The notes under the pieces: model-generated
The model's database searches: none
Seen by the model: only the letters and a program-made list of their open reading frames with translations
What the model was told of the DNA's origin: nothing
Shown: in pieces, positions 34,425 through 44,564 of the stretch
How the letters are laid out: each line of letters opens with the position of its first letter
Numbering within the stretch: the first letter of the stretch is position 1
Translations under genes and position numbers: made by a program
Assembly (NCBI GenBank): GCA_024403735.1
Contig: JAKSRG010000023.1
Span: forward strand, 1 to 47,243
From: Clostridia bacterium
Lineage (GTDB): Bacteria > Bacillota > Clostridia > Saccharofermentanales > Saccharofermentanaceae
Direction: 5' to 3'
Length of the DNA stretch: 47,243 bases

Positions 34425-34610
34425 ATGGCACATCCAAAGCGTAAGTGGTCAAAGGCAAGAACTTCTCGTCATAGAAGTGCATGGAAGCTTAGCGCGCCTG
34501 CATTTGTAGAGTGCCCTCAGTGTCATGCTAAGATGCTTCGTCGTAAGGTTTGCAAGAGCTGCGGATATCTTGACGGTAAGCAAGTATTAGCAATCGGTGA
34601 GGAAGCTTAA
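34425..34610 (+). CDS. rpmF: 50S ribosomal protein L32
   Basis: The 61-residue product is a typical L32: it opens AHPKRKWSKARTSRHRSAWK and keeps all four zinc-ribbon cysteines (CPQC and CKSC, about residues 31-48). GGAGGTGGAG lies upstream of ATG 34425. It has its own promoter and terminator. The DUF177/YceD gene that usually precedes rpmF is absent; a DUF1934-like gene occupies that position. Confidence 0.97.
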   Translation: MAHPKRKWSKARTSRHRSAWKLSAPAFVECPQCHAKMLRRKVCKSCGYLDGKQVLAIGEEA

Positions 34611-34637
34611 TCGAGAGATTAGCAATTAGCGACTATC

Positions 34638-34670
34638 AAAAGCAGTGCATTAAACCGCACTGCTTTTTTA
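34638..34670 (+). terminator. Rho-independent terminator after rpmF
   Basis: AAAGCAGTGC pairs with GCACTGCTTT around an 8-nt loop and runs into TTTTTTA. It ends about 23 bp before the next start codon. Confidence 0.92.
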
Positions 34671-34692
34671 TTTGTTCACATTAGAGGTTAAC

Positions 34693-36096
34693 TTGGATTA
34701 TCAGTTTACAGAGAAAGAAATAAATCGTGCCAAAGAGTACACAACTATTTTTGAAGTAGTGCCAGGAAGTATCGCTGAGGAAATCGGCGTTGTGCCTGGT
34801 GATGTACTTGTTGCAATCAACGGCAAGACAATTAAAGATGTTTTTGATTATCGTATGCGTATTAATGAAGAATATCTTGAATTGTCTTTCTTCTTGCACG
34901 ACGACGGACTTCAGACAGTTGAGATTGAGCGTGACTTGGATGAGGAGATTGGTCTTGGATTTAATCCGGATAATCAGCTTCTTGATAAGTGTATGAGCTG
35001 CCACAACAATTGTTGGTTCTGCTTTATTGCTCAGAATCCTAAGGGACTTCGTGAGTCTTTGTATTTCAAAGATGATGATGTACGAATGAGTTTTCTTACG
35101 GGTAACTACGTTACTCTCACAAATCTTAAAGACGATGAATTCGAGCGTATGCTATCTTATCGTCTTTCACCAATCAATGTATCTGTTCATACGACTAATC
35201 CAGAACTTAGATGCAAGATGCTCAACAATCGTTTTGCAGGAAAGCTTTTGGATCGTCTTAAGAGAATTAGCGAACTAGGCCTAGAGATTAATTGCCAGTT
35301 CGTACTTTGTCCACACATTAATGATGGTCCAGAGTTGGAGCGTTCAATTCAGGACCTTTATAACCTTGGTGATGTTATTAGATCTATCGCGGTTGTTCCT
35401 GTTGGACTTACACAGTTCAGAGATGAGAATGGCCTTCATAAGCTTGAAAGATATAACAAGGAGACTGCTGGAGCTGTTCTTGATATCGTTAATAAGTGGC
35501 AGAAGATTTTTCTTGAAGAGCGTGGCTCAAGATTGTTCTATGCTGGCGATGAATTCTATATTCGTGCCGAGCGTCCAATTCCACCTGCAGTTGAGTACGA
35601 GGACTACCCTCAGCTTGAGAATGGTGTAGGTATGATCGCTGATTATATTGAGGATATGGATCAGCATCTTATCGAGCGCGAGACTAAGAATTTGGCTATT
35701 GTAGCTACTGAGGGCTCGAAAACCACCAATGTGTGGGAAGTTTCTGGCATTGATGCCTATGACTTTGTGAAATCTTTCGACGAGCGTATATCAGCTCTTT
35801 ATGGTATAAATTATTCGACTAAGTGTGTTATTAATAAATTCTTTGGCCCAACTATTACAGTAACTGGTCTCCTTGTAGGCGGCGATATCTGTAATGAGAT
35901 GGAGCGATTGTTTGAAGAAGAAGGCAAACCTTCTCTTATCATTTTGAGTAAAAACATGCTTAAGTCTGATGAAGACATATTCCTTGATGATATGCTTCTC
36001 GAGGATTTGAAGAAGAGACTTGGCGTTGAGATATACGTTAAAAAGGAAACAAATGATTTATTCGCCTTTTTGGATAAGAAGTATCTAGGAAGATAA
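34693..36096 (+). CDS. DUF512-family PDZ/radical SAM-like protein
   Basis: The 467-residue product has an N-terminal PDZ-like region (VPGSIAEEIGVVPGDVLVAINGK, about 18-40), then a cluster motif SCHNNCWFCF (CX3CX2C, about 99-108) and a TIM-barrel-like middle with SPINVSVHTTNPELR. The C-terminal DUF512 domain includes RLFYAGDEFYIRAERPIP. The family is a conserved but uncharacterised Firmicute neighbour of der. I chose TTG 34693, with GAGG 5 nt upstream; the in-frame TTG at 34672 lies at the edge of the rpmF terminator. der begins 17 bp after its stop. Confidence 0.9.
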   Translation: MDYQFTEKEINRAKEYTTIFEVVPGSIAEEIGVVPGDVLVAINGKTIKDVFDYRMRINEEYLELSFFLHDDGLQTVEIERDLDEEIGLGFNPDNQLLDKCMSCHNNCWFCFIAQNPKGLRESLYFKDDDVRMSFLTGNYVTLTNLKDDEFERMLSYRLSPINVSVHTTNPELRCKMLNNRFAGKLLDRLKRISELGLEINCQFVLCPHINDGPELERSIQDLYNLGDVIRSIAVVPVGLTQFRDENGLHKLERYNKETAGAVLDIVNKWQKIFLEERGSRLFYAGDEFYIRAERPIPPAVEYEDYPQLENGVGMIADYIEDMDQHLIERETKNLAIVATEGSKTTNVWEVSGIDAYDFVKSFDERISALYGINYSTKCVINKFFGPTITVTGLLVGGDICNEMERLFEEEGKPSLIILSKNMLKSDEDIFLDDMLLEDLKKRLGVEIYVKKETNDLFAFLDKKYLGR

Positions 36097-36113
36097 ACAG
36101 GAGGAAGTAATTA

Positions 36114-37445
36114 GTGAGTAAGCCGGTTGTAGCTATTGTAGGAAGACCAAATGTTGGTAAGTCCTCTTTGTTTAATACTCTTTACGGTGAGAGAATTTCA
36201 ATTGTTCATGATACTCCAGGTGTAACAAGAGATAGAATTTACGCTAACTCAGTATGGAGAGGTCGTGAATTCATTATGATCGATACAGGTGGTATCGAGC
36301 CAGAGAATGATAATCAGATTTTGCAGGGTATGAGACTTCAGGCTGAGATTGCTATTGAGACAGCTGATGTAATCCTCTTTATGTGTGATATTAAGAGCGG
36401 TCTTACAGCAGCAGATGAAGATATCGCAGTTATGCTTCGTAAGGCTAAGCGTCCTGTAGTTGTAGCTGTTAATAAGGTTGACCATGTAGGTGAGACACCT
36501 GCAGAGGCATACGAATTCTATAACCTAGGTCTTGGTGAAGTAGTTCCTATTTCTGCTGCACATAGATTAGGTCTTGGTGAGCTTCTTGATGCTCTTTATG
36601 AGCACTTCCCATCAGAGGAGGAACTTGCTGAAGATAACGAGACAATCAAGGTTGCTCTTATCGGTAAGCCTAACGCTGGTAAGTCTAGTCTTACTAACAG
36701 AATGACTGGTGAGACAAGAAGTATCGTATCAGATATCCCTGGTACAACAAGAGATTCAATTGATACAGAAGTTATTAATAAGTTCGGTAAGTTTACGATT
36801 ATTGATACAGCTGGTATGAGAAAGAAAGGCCGTATCGAAGATGTAATCGAGAAGTACTCAATGGTACGTGCTCTCGCAGCTATTGAGCGAGCATCAGTAT
36901 GTATCATCCTTATCGATGCTACTGTTGGTGTAACTGAGCAGGATACAAAGGTTGCTGGTATTGCTCATAATGCTGGTAAGGCATGTATCTTCGCTATCAA
37001 CAAGTGGGACCTTATTGAGAAGGATACAGGTACTCTTGAAGGCATGACAAGAATTATGCGTGATAGATTTGCGTTCATGGATTACGCACCAATCATGTTC
37101 ATCTCTGCTAAGACAGGTCAGCGTGTTGATAAGCTTTTCGAGAAGATCGTTACTGTTCATGAGCAGGCTGGTAGAAGACTTAAGACTGGTGTATTCAACG
37201 ATATGCTCAACGAAGCAATCGCTATGGTACCTACACCACAGGATAAGGGTAAGCACCTAAAAATCTATTATGGTACACAGGTATCAACTAACCCTCCTTC
37301 ATTCGCTTTGTTCGTTAATGATAAGGAACTCTCACACTTCTCTTATGAGAGATATCTCGAGAACCAGATTAGAAAGAATTTTGGCTTCGAAGGAACTCCA
37401 ATTCGCTTCTTCTTACGTAATAAGAATAAGTCTGATGAAGAGTAA
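36114..37445 (+). CDS. der: Ribosome biogenesis GTPase Der (EngA)
   Basis: Der is an essential double GTPase for maturation of the 50S subunit. The 443-residue product has two complete G domains. The first has GRPNVGKSS, DTPGVTRDR, DTGG and NKVD; the second starts at GKPNAGKSS near residue 184 and has DIPGTTRDS, DTAGM and NKWD. The C-terminal KH-like domain follows (about 355-443). Start is GTG 36114 behind AGGAGG. It is coupled to the DUF512 gene upstream, the usual clostridial arrangement. Confidence 0.98.
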   Translation: MSKPVVAIVGRPNVGKSSLFNTLYGERISIVHDTPGVTRDRIYANSVWRGREFIMIDTGGIEPENDNQILQGMRLQAEIAIETADVILFMCDIKSGLTAADEDIAVMLRKAKRPVVVAVNKVDHVGETPAEAYEFYNLGLGEVVPISAAHRLGLGELLDALYEHFPSEEELAEDNETIKVALIGKPNAGKSSLTNRMTGETRSIVSDIPGTTRDSIDTEVINKFGKFTIIDTAGMRKKGRIEDVIEKYSMVRALAAIERASVCIILIDATVGVTEQDTKVAGIAHNAGKACIFAINKWDLIEKDTGTLEGMTRIMRDRFAFMDYAPIMFISAKTGQRVDKLFEKIVTVHEQAGRRLKTGVFNDMLNEAIAMVPTPQDKGKHLKIYYGTQVSTNPPSFALFVNDKELSHFSYERYLENQIRKNFGFEGTPIRFFLRNKNKSDEE

Positions 37446-37555
37446 ATTTTGTTGAATTTGCTATATAGTAGAGCATTTATCAAAGTAGGATAATTTTATC
37501 CGTGAATTAATAGTTAAATCAGCATTAGTAGATGCAATTATGAGGTATAAAGAAT

Positions 37556-39397
37556 ATGGCTAAGATTGAAAACATGCGTAACATCGCAATTATCGCACAC
37601 GTAGACCATGGTAAGACTACAATCGTTGACTCCATGCTTAAGCAGGCTGGTATCTATCGTGAGAACGAGCAGATTGTTGACCAGGTAATGGATAGTAATG
37701 ATCTCGAGCGTGAGCGTGGTATCACAATTCTTGCTAAGAACACAGCTATTTCATATAAGAACTACAGAATCAATGTAGTAGATACTCCAGGCCACGCAGA
37801 CTTCGGTGGTGAGGTAGAGCGTGTACTTAAGATGGTAGATGCAGTTCTTCTCGTAGTAGATGCTTACGATGGACCAATGCCACAGACAAGATTTGTACTT
37901 CGTAAGGCTCTTGAGATGGGTCTTAAGCCAATCGTTTGTATCAACAAGATTGACCGTCCAGATGCACGTGCTAACGAAGTTGTAGATATGATTTTCGACC
38001 TCTTCTGCGAGCTTGGTGCTGATGATGATCAGCTCGAGTACCCAACAATCTTCTCATCAGGTAAGATGGGTATCGCTACAAATGACCTCGCTGAGTATGA
38101 AGCAGGTAAGGAATTAGATTTCACACCACTTCTCGATGCAATTATCGAGAACGTTCCATGTCCAGAAGGAGACGTTGATGCTCCACTTCAGCTCCTCGTA
38201 TCTAATATTGATGCTGACCCATATATTGGCCGTATCGCTGTAGGTAGAATTGAGAGAGGTACAATCAAGCAGAACCAGTCAGTTGCAGTTGTTACATATG
38301 GTGACGATGGCAAGAAGTCTGCAAGAATTGTTAAGCTCTTGAGACACCAGGGTCTTGGTAAGCAGGAAGTTACAGAAGCTTCAGTTGGTGAGATTGTATG
38401 TGTAGCAGGTATCGCTGATATTAATATCGGTGACACAATCTGTGATGCAGCTACTCCAGAAGCTATCCCATTCGTAAATATCGACGAGCCTACAATCGCT
38501 ATGACATTCTCAGTTAATGATAGCCCATTCGCTGGTCAGGATGGTAAGTTCGTTACATCACGTCACCTCCGTGACAGACTCTTCAAGGAAGTTGAGACAA
38601 ACGTATCAATGAGAGTTGAAGAGACAGATACAACTGAGGCATTTATCGTTAAGGGTCGTGGTGAGCTCCACCTTTCTATCCTCATCGAGACAATGCGTCG
38701 TGAAGGTTATGAGTTCCAGGTATCTAAGCCACAGGTAATCATGAAGGAGATTGATGGTGTTCTTTGTGAGCCAGTAGAAGAGCTCGTTGTAGACGTTCCA
38801 GAAGACTTCGTAGGTCCTGTAATGGAGAAGCTCGGAAGAAGAAAAGCAGAGCTCCTTAACATGCTCCCACCAGAGAAAGGTTATGCTCGTCTTGAGTTCA
38901 AAGTACCTTCAAGAGGTATCATGGGATACAGAACTGAGTTTTTGACCGACACTAAGGGCAATGGTATAATGAACAGCGTAATCAGTGGCTTTGAGCCATT
39001 TGTTGGTGAGATTGAGACACGTTCACATGGTGTTCTTATCGCTTTCGAGAGCGGTGATGCTATGACATACGGTTTGTTCAATGCTCAGGACAGAGGTGCA
39101 TTGTTCATTGGTGCAGGTGTTCCTGTATATGAGGGTATGATCGTTGGTGTTAACCCTAAGCCAGAAGATATTAACGTTAACGTTTGTAAGAAGAAGCATG
39201 TTACTAACATGCGTGCTGCTGGTTCAGATGATGCTATGCGTCTCACACCACCACTTAATTACAGCCTTGAGCAGTGCCTCGAGTTCGTTGAGGATGATGA
39301 GCTTTGTGAGGTAACTCCTAAGAATATTCGTCTTAGAAAGAGAATCCTTAATTCTGACCTCAGAGCTAAGTCTTTGGCAGCTGCTAAGAAGAAGTAA
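37556..39397 (+). CDS. typA: Translational GTPase TypA/BipA
   Basis: BipA is a ribosome-associated GTPase acting in 50S assembly and stress adaptation. The 613-residue product has [17 protein letters not shown] (G1), RERGITI (G2), [15 protein letters not shown] (G3), NKIDRPDAR (G4) and SSGKMG (G5). EF-G-like domains III and V and the BipA-specific C-terminal region, including [16 protein letters not shown], follow. ATG 37556 has GAGG about 10 nt upstream. A small dyad, GGATAATTTTATCC, lies at 37488-37501 in the 110-bp gap after der. Confidence 0.98.
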   Translation: MAKIENMRNIAIIAHVDHGKTTIVDSMLKQAGIYRENEQIVDQVMDSNDLERERGITILAKNTAISYKNYRINVVDTPGHADFGGEVERVLKMVDAVLLVVDAYDGPMPQTRFVLRKALEMGLKPIVCINKIDRPDARANEVVDMIFDLFCELGADDDQLEYPTIFSSGKMGIATNDLAEYEAGKELDFTPLLDAIIENVPCPEGDVDAPLQLLVSNIDADPYIGRIAVGRIERGTIKQNQSVAVVTYGDDGKKSARIVKLLRHQGLGKQEVTEASVGEIVCVAGIADINIGDTICDAATPEAIPFVNIDEPTIAMTFSVNDSPFAGQDGKFVTSRHLRDRLFKEVETNVSMRVEETDTTEAFIVKGRGELHLSILIETMRREGYEFQVSKPQVIMKEIDGVLCEPVEELVVDVPEDFVGPVMEKLGRRKAELLNMLPPEKGYARLEFKVPSRGIMGYRTEFLTDTKGNGIMNSVISGFEPFVGEIETRSHGVLIAFESGDAMTYGLFNAQDRGALFIGAGVPVYEGMIVGVNPKPEDINVNVCKKKHVTNMRAAGSDDAMRLTPPLNYSLEQCLEFVEDDELCEVTPKNIRLRKRILNSDLRAKSLAAAKKK

Positions 39398-39456
39398 TTA
39401 GTAACGATTAGTTTGTTGTGAAGTAGGAATTTAGTAGATATATAAGGAGACAATCA

Positions 39457-40584
39457 ATGCTTTCTAATAAGGTTAAATTTGCATTGAAATTATTTATCGT
39501 TCTTGCCCTACTTGTAGTTTTTGCAGTAGTTGGTCTTGTATTAGGCTATAACTACGTCATTGTTCAGAGCAATAGTATTGATAACCTTAAGAAGTCTATT
39601 GAGTCTGGTGAATTTGAGATCACTGAGGATACAGATGGTTGTGTACCTATCGTAATTAAGATTGGTGATTCTACATCAGATATCGCACAGACTTTATATG
39701 ATAACAAGCTTATCGATAACACGCTCATTTTCTCATTACTTAGTAAAATCAATGGATTTGATGGTGCGTACCTCGCTGGTACTCACTATCTTATTCCTGG
39801 TTTGAAATATGATGAACTCATGTATCTTTTGACCCTCAGACCAGAGAGTGTAACTATTACATTCCAGGAGGGTATGACATATGAGCAGATCAAGGCGAAG
39901 CTCCACGAGAATGGATTAACATTCTCAGATGCAGAGTTCGACGCATGTATGGATAGTCCTAATTTGTTTGTAGATTATGAATTCGTATCACAGATTAAAC
40001 TTACAGATGGACGTGATCACGTACTTGCAGGATATTTGTTCCCAGATACATATGAGTTCGATATTAATGCTAGTGCACAGAGCATTATCAATACTTTCCT
40101 TAGAAATACAGAAGTAAAACTTTACGATGAGTACTATGAGCGTGCTAAGGCTCTAGGTATGTCTCTTGATGAAGTTATTACACTTGCTTCACTTATTCAG
40201 TATGAGTCTAATTCAGCATCTGAGATGATGCTTATCTCTGCTGTATTCCATAACAGACTTAATTCAGATGATGAGAGCTTACATTATCTTGGTTCAGATG
40301 CTTCTGTTAACTATTTGCGTCAGCTCAATGGATTAGAGCCTACACTTAACTTGTCTCAGACTGATATTAGTTCAGATAGTCCATACAACACATTTAATCA
40401 TCCAGGACTTCCACCAGGACCTATCTGTATGCCTGGTCTTGATGCTATTCAGGCTGCGCTATATCCAGAGCCTAACTGTAATTACTACTATTTCTGTGCT
40501 ACTGGTGATGGCAATTCAGTATTCGCTGTGACATATGATGAGCATCTCGCTAATATTGAGATGTACAAAGATAATTGGAATTAA
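39457..40584 (+). CDS. mltG: Endolytic transglycosylase MltG
   Basis: MltG cuts nascent peptidoglycan glycan strands at the membrane. The 375-residue product has one N-terminal membrane helix (about 10-30), a LysM-like region (DSTSDIAQTLYDNKLIDN), and the YceG/MltG domain. The catalytic region LASLIQYESNSASEMMLISAVFHNRL (Glu in QYES) is intact; the Gln in place of the first Glu of the EKE motif is, from memory, a common clostridial variant. HPGLPPGPICMPGLDAI is the conserved C-terminal motif. AAGGAG precedes ATG 39457. It lies between typA and a U32 peptidase gene. Confidence 0.95.
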   Translation: MLSNKVKFALKLFIVLALLVVFAVVGLVLGYNYVIVQSNSIDNLKKSIESGEFEITEDTDGCVPIVIKIGDSTSDIAQTLYDNKLIDNTLIFSLLSKINGFDGAYLAGTHYLIPGLKYDELMYLLTLRPESVTITFQEGMTYEQIKAKLHENGLTFSDAEFDACMDSPNLFVDYEFVSQIKLTDGRDHVLAGYLFPDTYEFDINASAQSIINTFLRNTEVKLYDEYYERAKALGMSLDEVITLASLIQYESNSASEMMLISAVFHNRLNSDDESLHYLGSDASVNYLRQLNGLEPTLNLSQTDISSDSPYNTFNHPGLPPGPICMPGLDAIQAALYPEPNCNYYYFCATGDGNSVFAVTYDEHLANIEMYKDNWN

Positions 40585-40602
40585 TTCAAGGAGATACAAT
40601 TC

Positions 40603-41907
40603 ATGCTTGATCGTTCAATGGTAGAGATTCTTAGTCCTGCAGGTGACTTAGAGAAGCTTAAGGTAGCAGTAGCTTATGGCGCTGATGCTGTTTATATGGC
40701 TGGAAAACGCTTCGGTCTTCGTACATTTAGCGGTAACTTTACTAGAGAAGAGATGGTCGAAGGTATCGCTTATGCACACGAGCGTGGTGTTAAGTGCTAC
40801 GTGACAATGAATATCATGGCTCATGAGGCTGATATTGATGTATTGGACGATGAGATTTTGTTTGTTGCTAACGAGGCTAAGGCTGACGCAGTAATTGTAT
40901 CTGACGCAGGTGTTTTTCGAAGCATTCGTAAGATTGCTCCTGACCTTGAGATACATATCTCTACTCAGGCTAGTACAACGAATTCAGAAGGCTGCTTGTT
41001 CTGGTATGAGCAGGGTGCTAAGCGAATTGTTTTCGCGCGAGAATTGAGCCTTCAGCAGATTGCGACAATTAAGCCTAAGCTTCCTGAGGATATGACTATT
41101 GAGTGCTTCGTGCATGGTGCTATGTGCGTATCTTATTCTGGTAGATGTTTATTATCTAACTATTATACTGGCAGAAGTTCCAATAAGGGAGCATGTGCTC
41201 AGCCTTGTAGATGGGGCTATTATGTAGACCAGCAGGAGAACCTTGTTACAAATAGCACTATTGTTGAGGAGAAGCGTCTTGAGGATAAGTTGCCAGTTGA
41301 GGAAGATCAGCATGGTACATATATCTTTAATAGTAAGGACATCTGCATGATTGAGCATGTACCTGATCTTATTAAGGCTGGTGTTAATAGCTTTAAGATT
41401 GAGGGTCGTATTAAGGGTGCATTCTATGCGGCAGCTGCTACTAAGGCATATAGAGAAGCAGTTGATAAGTTCTTCGAAGATCCTGAGAAGTATTCAGTTG
41501 ATGACAATTGGAATTTGATCCTCGATAAGATTGTACATAGAGATTATGCTACAGGTTTCTTCTATGATAATCCAGGTCAGAATGCTCAGATTGTTGAGGA
41601 TAAGTCTTATAACAAACCAGCTTTCGTTGTTGGTGTGGTAGAAGATTATGATGAGACAACTGGCCTTTATAAGATGTCTCAGCGTAACAAGGTATATAAG
41701 GGTGATGTAGTTAATGCACTCATACCTGTTGGCTATGTTGATCCATTTACTATCACGGAATTATATGATGAGGAGATGAACCCTATTGATTCAACTCCAC
41801 ACTCAAAGATGACATACTACATGCGAATTAGTTCTGATGCTAAGCTTACAAAGATGAGTTTCATTAGCCGTGATGGTGATAAGGATTTGGGTATTAAGCC
41901 ACAGTAA
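40603..41907 (+). CDS. U32 family peptidase / tRNA or rRNA hydroxylation protein
   Basis: U32 proteins include collagenase-like peptidases and the TrhP/RlhA factors for 5-hydroxylation of tRNA and rRNA. The 434-residue product starts with EILSPAGDLEKLKVAVAYGADAVYMAG, and has the cysteine-rich segment CFVHGAMCVSYSGRCLLSNY followed by CAQPCRW, which matches iron-sulfur ligands in the RNA-modifying members. FKIEGRIKGAFYAA is the U32 signature. AAGGAG precedes ATG 40603, 18 bp after mltG. The length and Cys set favour the tRNA-hydroxylation (TrhP-like) group over a secreted peptidase; there is no signal peptide. Confidence 0.92.
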   Translation: MLDRSMVEILSPAGDLEKLKVAVAYGADAVYMAGKRFGLRTFSGNFTREEMVEGIAYAHERGVKCYVTMNIMAHEADIDVLDDEILFVANEAKADAVIVSDAGVFRSIRKIAPDLEIHISTQASTTNSEGCLFWYEQGAKRIVFARELSLQQIATIKPKLPEDMTIECFVHGAMCVSYSGRCLLSNYYTGRSSNKGACAQPCRWGYYVDQQENLVTNSTIVEEKRLEDKLPVEEDQHGTYIFNSKDICMIEHVPDLIKAGVNSFKIEGRIKGAFYAAAATKAYREAVDKFFEDPEKYSVDDNWNLILDKIVHRDYATGFFYDNPGQNAQIVEDKSYNKPAFVVGVVEDYDETTGLYKMSQRNKVYKGDVVNALIPVGYVDPFTITELYDEEMNPIDSTPHSKMTYYMRISSDAKLTKMSFISRDGDKDLGIKPQ

Positions 41908-41952
41908 TTAGCGTGTTATACCTAGTGTCAAATTGATATAAGATTTTTAACG

Positions 41953-41993
41953 AAGGGTTAGTTGTAATTATTACAACAACCCTTTGTCTTTTT
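41953..41993 (+). terminator. Strong terminator after the U32 gene
   Basis: AAGGGTTAGTTGTAA pairs with TTACAACAACCCTT (one bulge) across a 3-nt loop, followed by TGTCTTTTT. Confidence 0.9.
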
Positions 41994-42149
41994 CTCGTAA
42001 TATACAGGCTTTATAATCTAAGAGTATTACTATAGGTATGGTGTAGTTTGCCCCTGCCTTGTTTTTCACTAAAAGTGGGAATCAAGATGGGTTATAATAT
42101 ATATGAATTGATTAGGGTCAAAGAGAGGAAAGGTTACTGGATAATTATT

Positions 42150-43475
42150 ATGGTATTTAAGAAGAATCCAAAACAATACTTACTTTCTATAATTATATGT
42201 ATTTCTGTTGCGGCTCCAGTTATTGTTCTCCCTATTGGAATTAATAATGGAGTAAATCCTAAGATTGCGGTTCGTCGAGCTTATGCTTCAACGTTCCCAG
42301 ATGAAGAAGTACAGGAAGAAGTTCAGGTTGAAGATTGGGCTATCGCTCCTCTTGAACCAGTTATTGTAGAGAATAATGAAGTAACAAGTGGTGTTGTATA
42401 TACAGAAGATGGTCTTATCGATATTAGCCAGGGTGGTGTAGTTCAGGCTACATATGCTGATGGCGCTGGCCCTGTCGCTGAAGACTTCTTGCCTGTATCT
42501 ACAAGATATAGTGATGTTCCAACTTTTACAGTTGTTCAGTGCTACGATGAAGCTAATCTCCCAATTGAGCTTCTCGATACTCAGGTATTTGCTCCTGATG
42601 AGACTTACTATTACATCGCAGCATCTAACTCAATTATCAAGGAAACTCCTGATATGAGTTCTATCACATTATCAACTATCGCTCTTGGTACTGGTGTAAC
42701 ACGAATTGGTATCGGTGATACTTGGTCCAAGATTAGGACTGAATCTGGTACAGAAGGATATGTATTAACTAATACATTGTCAATTGAGCCAGTTCATGTA
42801 GCTATTGATAGAACTGTATGGGTTGACTGTGATGGTCTTACACTTCGTGCATCTAACTCAGTTGATAGTGAGGTACTCGCTACTCTTCCTAGAGATACTA
42901 GACTTCACTGTACAGAGATTGTAGATAAGTGGTTCAAGGTTACAACTCCTAGTGGTGTAGAAGGTTATGTATATGTTTCATATACAACTACACAGGCTCC
43001 ACCTACTCCTACACCTGTTCCTACTAAGAAGCCAGCTAGTTCTGGTGGTAGTAGCAGTAGCGGTGGCGGAGGAGGAACAACAGGTAATGTTGCTTCTCTT
43101 CCTACAATCACAGGATGTAATGGTGAGAGTATTAAGAGTATCTGTGAATCAATGCTTGGCGTTAAGTATGTATGGGCAGGCGAGTCTTCTACAGGTGTAG
43201 ATTGTTCTGGTCTTGTTGTATATGCATATAGACAGGTAGGTATCAGTGTTCCTCACCTTGCACAGTCTATTACAACATGTGGTGTTGGTGTAGCTCGATC
43301 TGATATCGCAGTTGGCGACGTTGTATGCTGGGATACTGGTGGAGGATATTGCGGTCACGTAGGTATCTATGTTGGTGGCGGTCAGGTAATTCATGCTTCT
43401 AACTCCAGAACTAACGTATGTTATGGTAATGTCGACATGATGCCAATCCTCACTATTAGAAGATTTATTCAGTAA
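42150..43475 (+). CDS. Secreted SH3-NlpC/P60 peptidoglycan endopeptidase
   Basis: The product (441 residues from ATG 42150) has a signal peptide ending near RRAYA, an acidic spacer and two bacterial SH3 domains (about 160-220 and 225-280). A Pro/Thr-Ser/Gly linker and a C-terminal NlpC/P60 domain follow. The catalytic triad is visible: Cys in GVDCSGLVVYAYRQVG, His in CGHVGIYVGG and His in VIHASNSR. It cleaves stem peptides of the wall. The start is uncertain: ATG 42150 begins the signal peptide but GAGAGGAAAGG is about 15 nt away; in-frame ATGs at 42048 and 42087 give odd N-termini. Confidence 0.9.
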   Translation: MVFKKNPKQYLLSIIICISVAAPVIVLPIGINNGVNPKIAVRRAYASTFPDEEVQEEVQVEDWAIAPLEPVIVENNEVTSGVVYTEDGLIDISQGGVVQATYADGAGPVAEDFLPVSTRYSDVPTFTVVQCYDEANLPIELLDTQVFAPDETYYYIAASNSIIKETPDMSSITLSTIALGTGVTRIGIGDTWSKIRTESGTEGYVLTNTLSIEPVHVAIDRTVWVDCDGLTLRASNSVDSEVLATLPRDTRLHCTEIVDKWFKVTTPSGVEGYVYVSYTTTQAPPTPTPVPTKKPASSGGSSSSGGGGGTTGNVASLPTITGCNGESIKSICESMLGVKYVWAGESSTGVDCSGLVVYAYRQVGISVPHLAQSITTCGVGVARSDIAVGDVVCWDTGGGYCGHVGIYVGGGQVIHASNSRTNVCYGNVDMMPILTIRRFIQ

Positions 43476-43491
43476 ATATGAACGATTTTGC

Positions 43492-43538
43492 AGTGGCCTT
43501 AGATGCGAGTCTCAATCTCGCATTTGAGGTCACTTTTA
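43492..43538 (+). terminator. Terminator after the NlpC/P60 gene
   Basis: AGTGGCCTTAGATGCGA and TCGCATTTGAGGTCACT form a long interrupted stem (perfect ATGCGA/TCGCAT at the loop end), followed by TTTT. Confidence 0.8.
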
Positions 43539-43584
43539 AATTTTAAATATGGTAATATCGTCATATGTTATGGAGGAAATTATT

Positions 43585-44421
43585 ATGAAGTTTCGTAAAG
43601 CGATTTCATTTGGTCTTATACTCGCGATGTCTCTTTCATTATGTGCATGTGGTAAGGGCTTTAAGGCTAAGACTCCAGATGAAGTAATCGATATATTTGA
43701 TGACCTTGATTATGATAATGCGTGCAAGTTCGATAAGCTAAGTGACCTTGATGATTCTAAGTCATTCTATCTTCAGACTAGTGAGAGAGGTGGCCGCTTG
43801 GGTGACATGATTGATAAGGCTTTCACTAAGCAGTTTGAAGGTGACCTCGAAGACGTCATTATTTCTGTTGCACAGCCTAATGAAGATAATGCTGTTGTTG
43901 TTTTCTATGTTCAGTATGAGAATAGCGATGATGCAAGAGACTATTTCGAAGATGAGATTTACGAGGAATTCGTGGAGATAGTCGAGAAGGAAAAAGAGAT
44001 TTATTTTGATGGTGATATTGAGTATGACCTCAGTAAGAAGTCAGGTTATGTAATGCTCAGAGGTACACTCGAGATTGAAGATTGGTTATCTGATAATGTT
44101 GATTTCGATTTTTCTCATCCAGAGAAGTATCTTGATGACATAGATGTTAATGATCTTATTGGTGATAGCATACCATCTGATATGGATATTGGATCTTTGT
44201 CAGGTCTTGATTCATCTTTAATTGGTTCACTAGGTGGTTTTGATATGGATGATATCGATATGCCAGATGTTAAGATTAAGGATGAAGACATAATTGTAGG
44301 TTACTACTATTCAGACAACACGATTACTATTATCCTCGCTCCTGATAACAAGGCTAGTGCTGGCAGATTTGAAGAGATTGTTGAGATGTTTGGTTATCCA
44401 ATGATTTCAGACGAGAAGTAA
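43585..44421 (+). CDS. Lipoprotein of unknown function
   Basis: The 278-residue product has a lipoprotein signal ending in SLSLCAC (Cys20). The mature part is very acidic, with many Asp-rich turns (for example DEVIDIFDDLDYDNACKF near the N-terminus and a DMDDIDMPDV segment near residue 230). No family recognised. ATG 43585 has GGAGG upstream at good spacing; an in-frame ATG at 43549 would add 12 residues ahead of a normal signal peptide. It has terminators on both sides and is monocistronic. Confidence 0.75.
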   Translation: MKFRKAISFGLILAMSLSLCACGKGFKAKTPDEVIDIFDDLDYDNACKFDKLSDLDDSKSFYLQTSERGGRLGDMIDKAFTKQFEGDLEDVIISVAQPNEDNAVVVFYVQYENSDDARDYFEDEIYEEFVEIVEKEKEIYFDGDIEYDLSKKSGYVMLRGTLEIEDWLSDNVDFDFSHPEKYLDDIDVNDLIGDSIPSDMDIGSLSGLDSSLIGSLGGFDMDDIDMPDVKIKDEDIIVGYYYSDNTITIILAPDNKASAGRFEEIVEMFGYPMISDEK

Positions 44422-44440
44422 TTTAGATTTGTTTTACATT

Positions 44441-44469
44441 GACTGCTCTCATTTGAGGGCAGTTTTTTC
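44441..44469 (+). terminator. Terminator after the acidic lipoprotein gene
   Basis: ACTGCTCTC pairs with GAGGGCAGT (one wobble) around ATTT, followed by TTTTTT. Confidence 0.9.
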
Positions 44470-44564
44470 TTGTCATAATTTGTTGACCTGCTCGAAAACA
44501 TCCCAATTCACTGCCGTATATGATATTATTTATAAGTTAATTCATATTAAAGGTGGTACTAATC

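Noticed and set aside
39457..40584. Inactive MltG because the EKE motif reads QYE
   Set aside because: The second Glu is kept, and Gln at the first position is, as far as I recall, common in clostridial MltG proteins.
41994..42149. c-di-AMP (ydaO) riboswitch before the NlpC/P60 gene
   Set aside because: Such riboswitches often precede wall hydrolase genes, but the conserved ydaO segments are not present in this leader.
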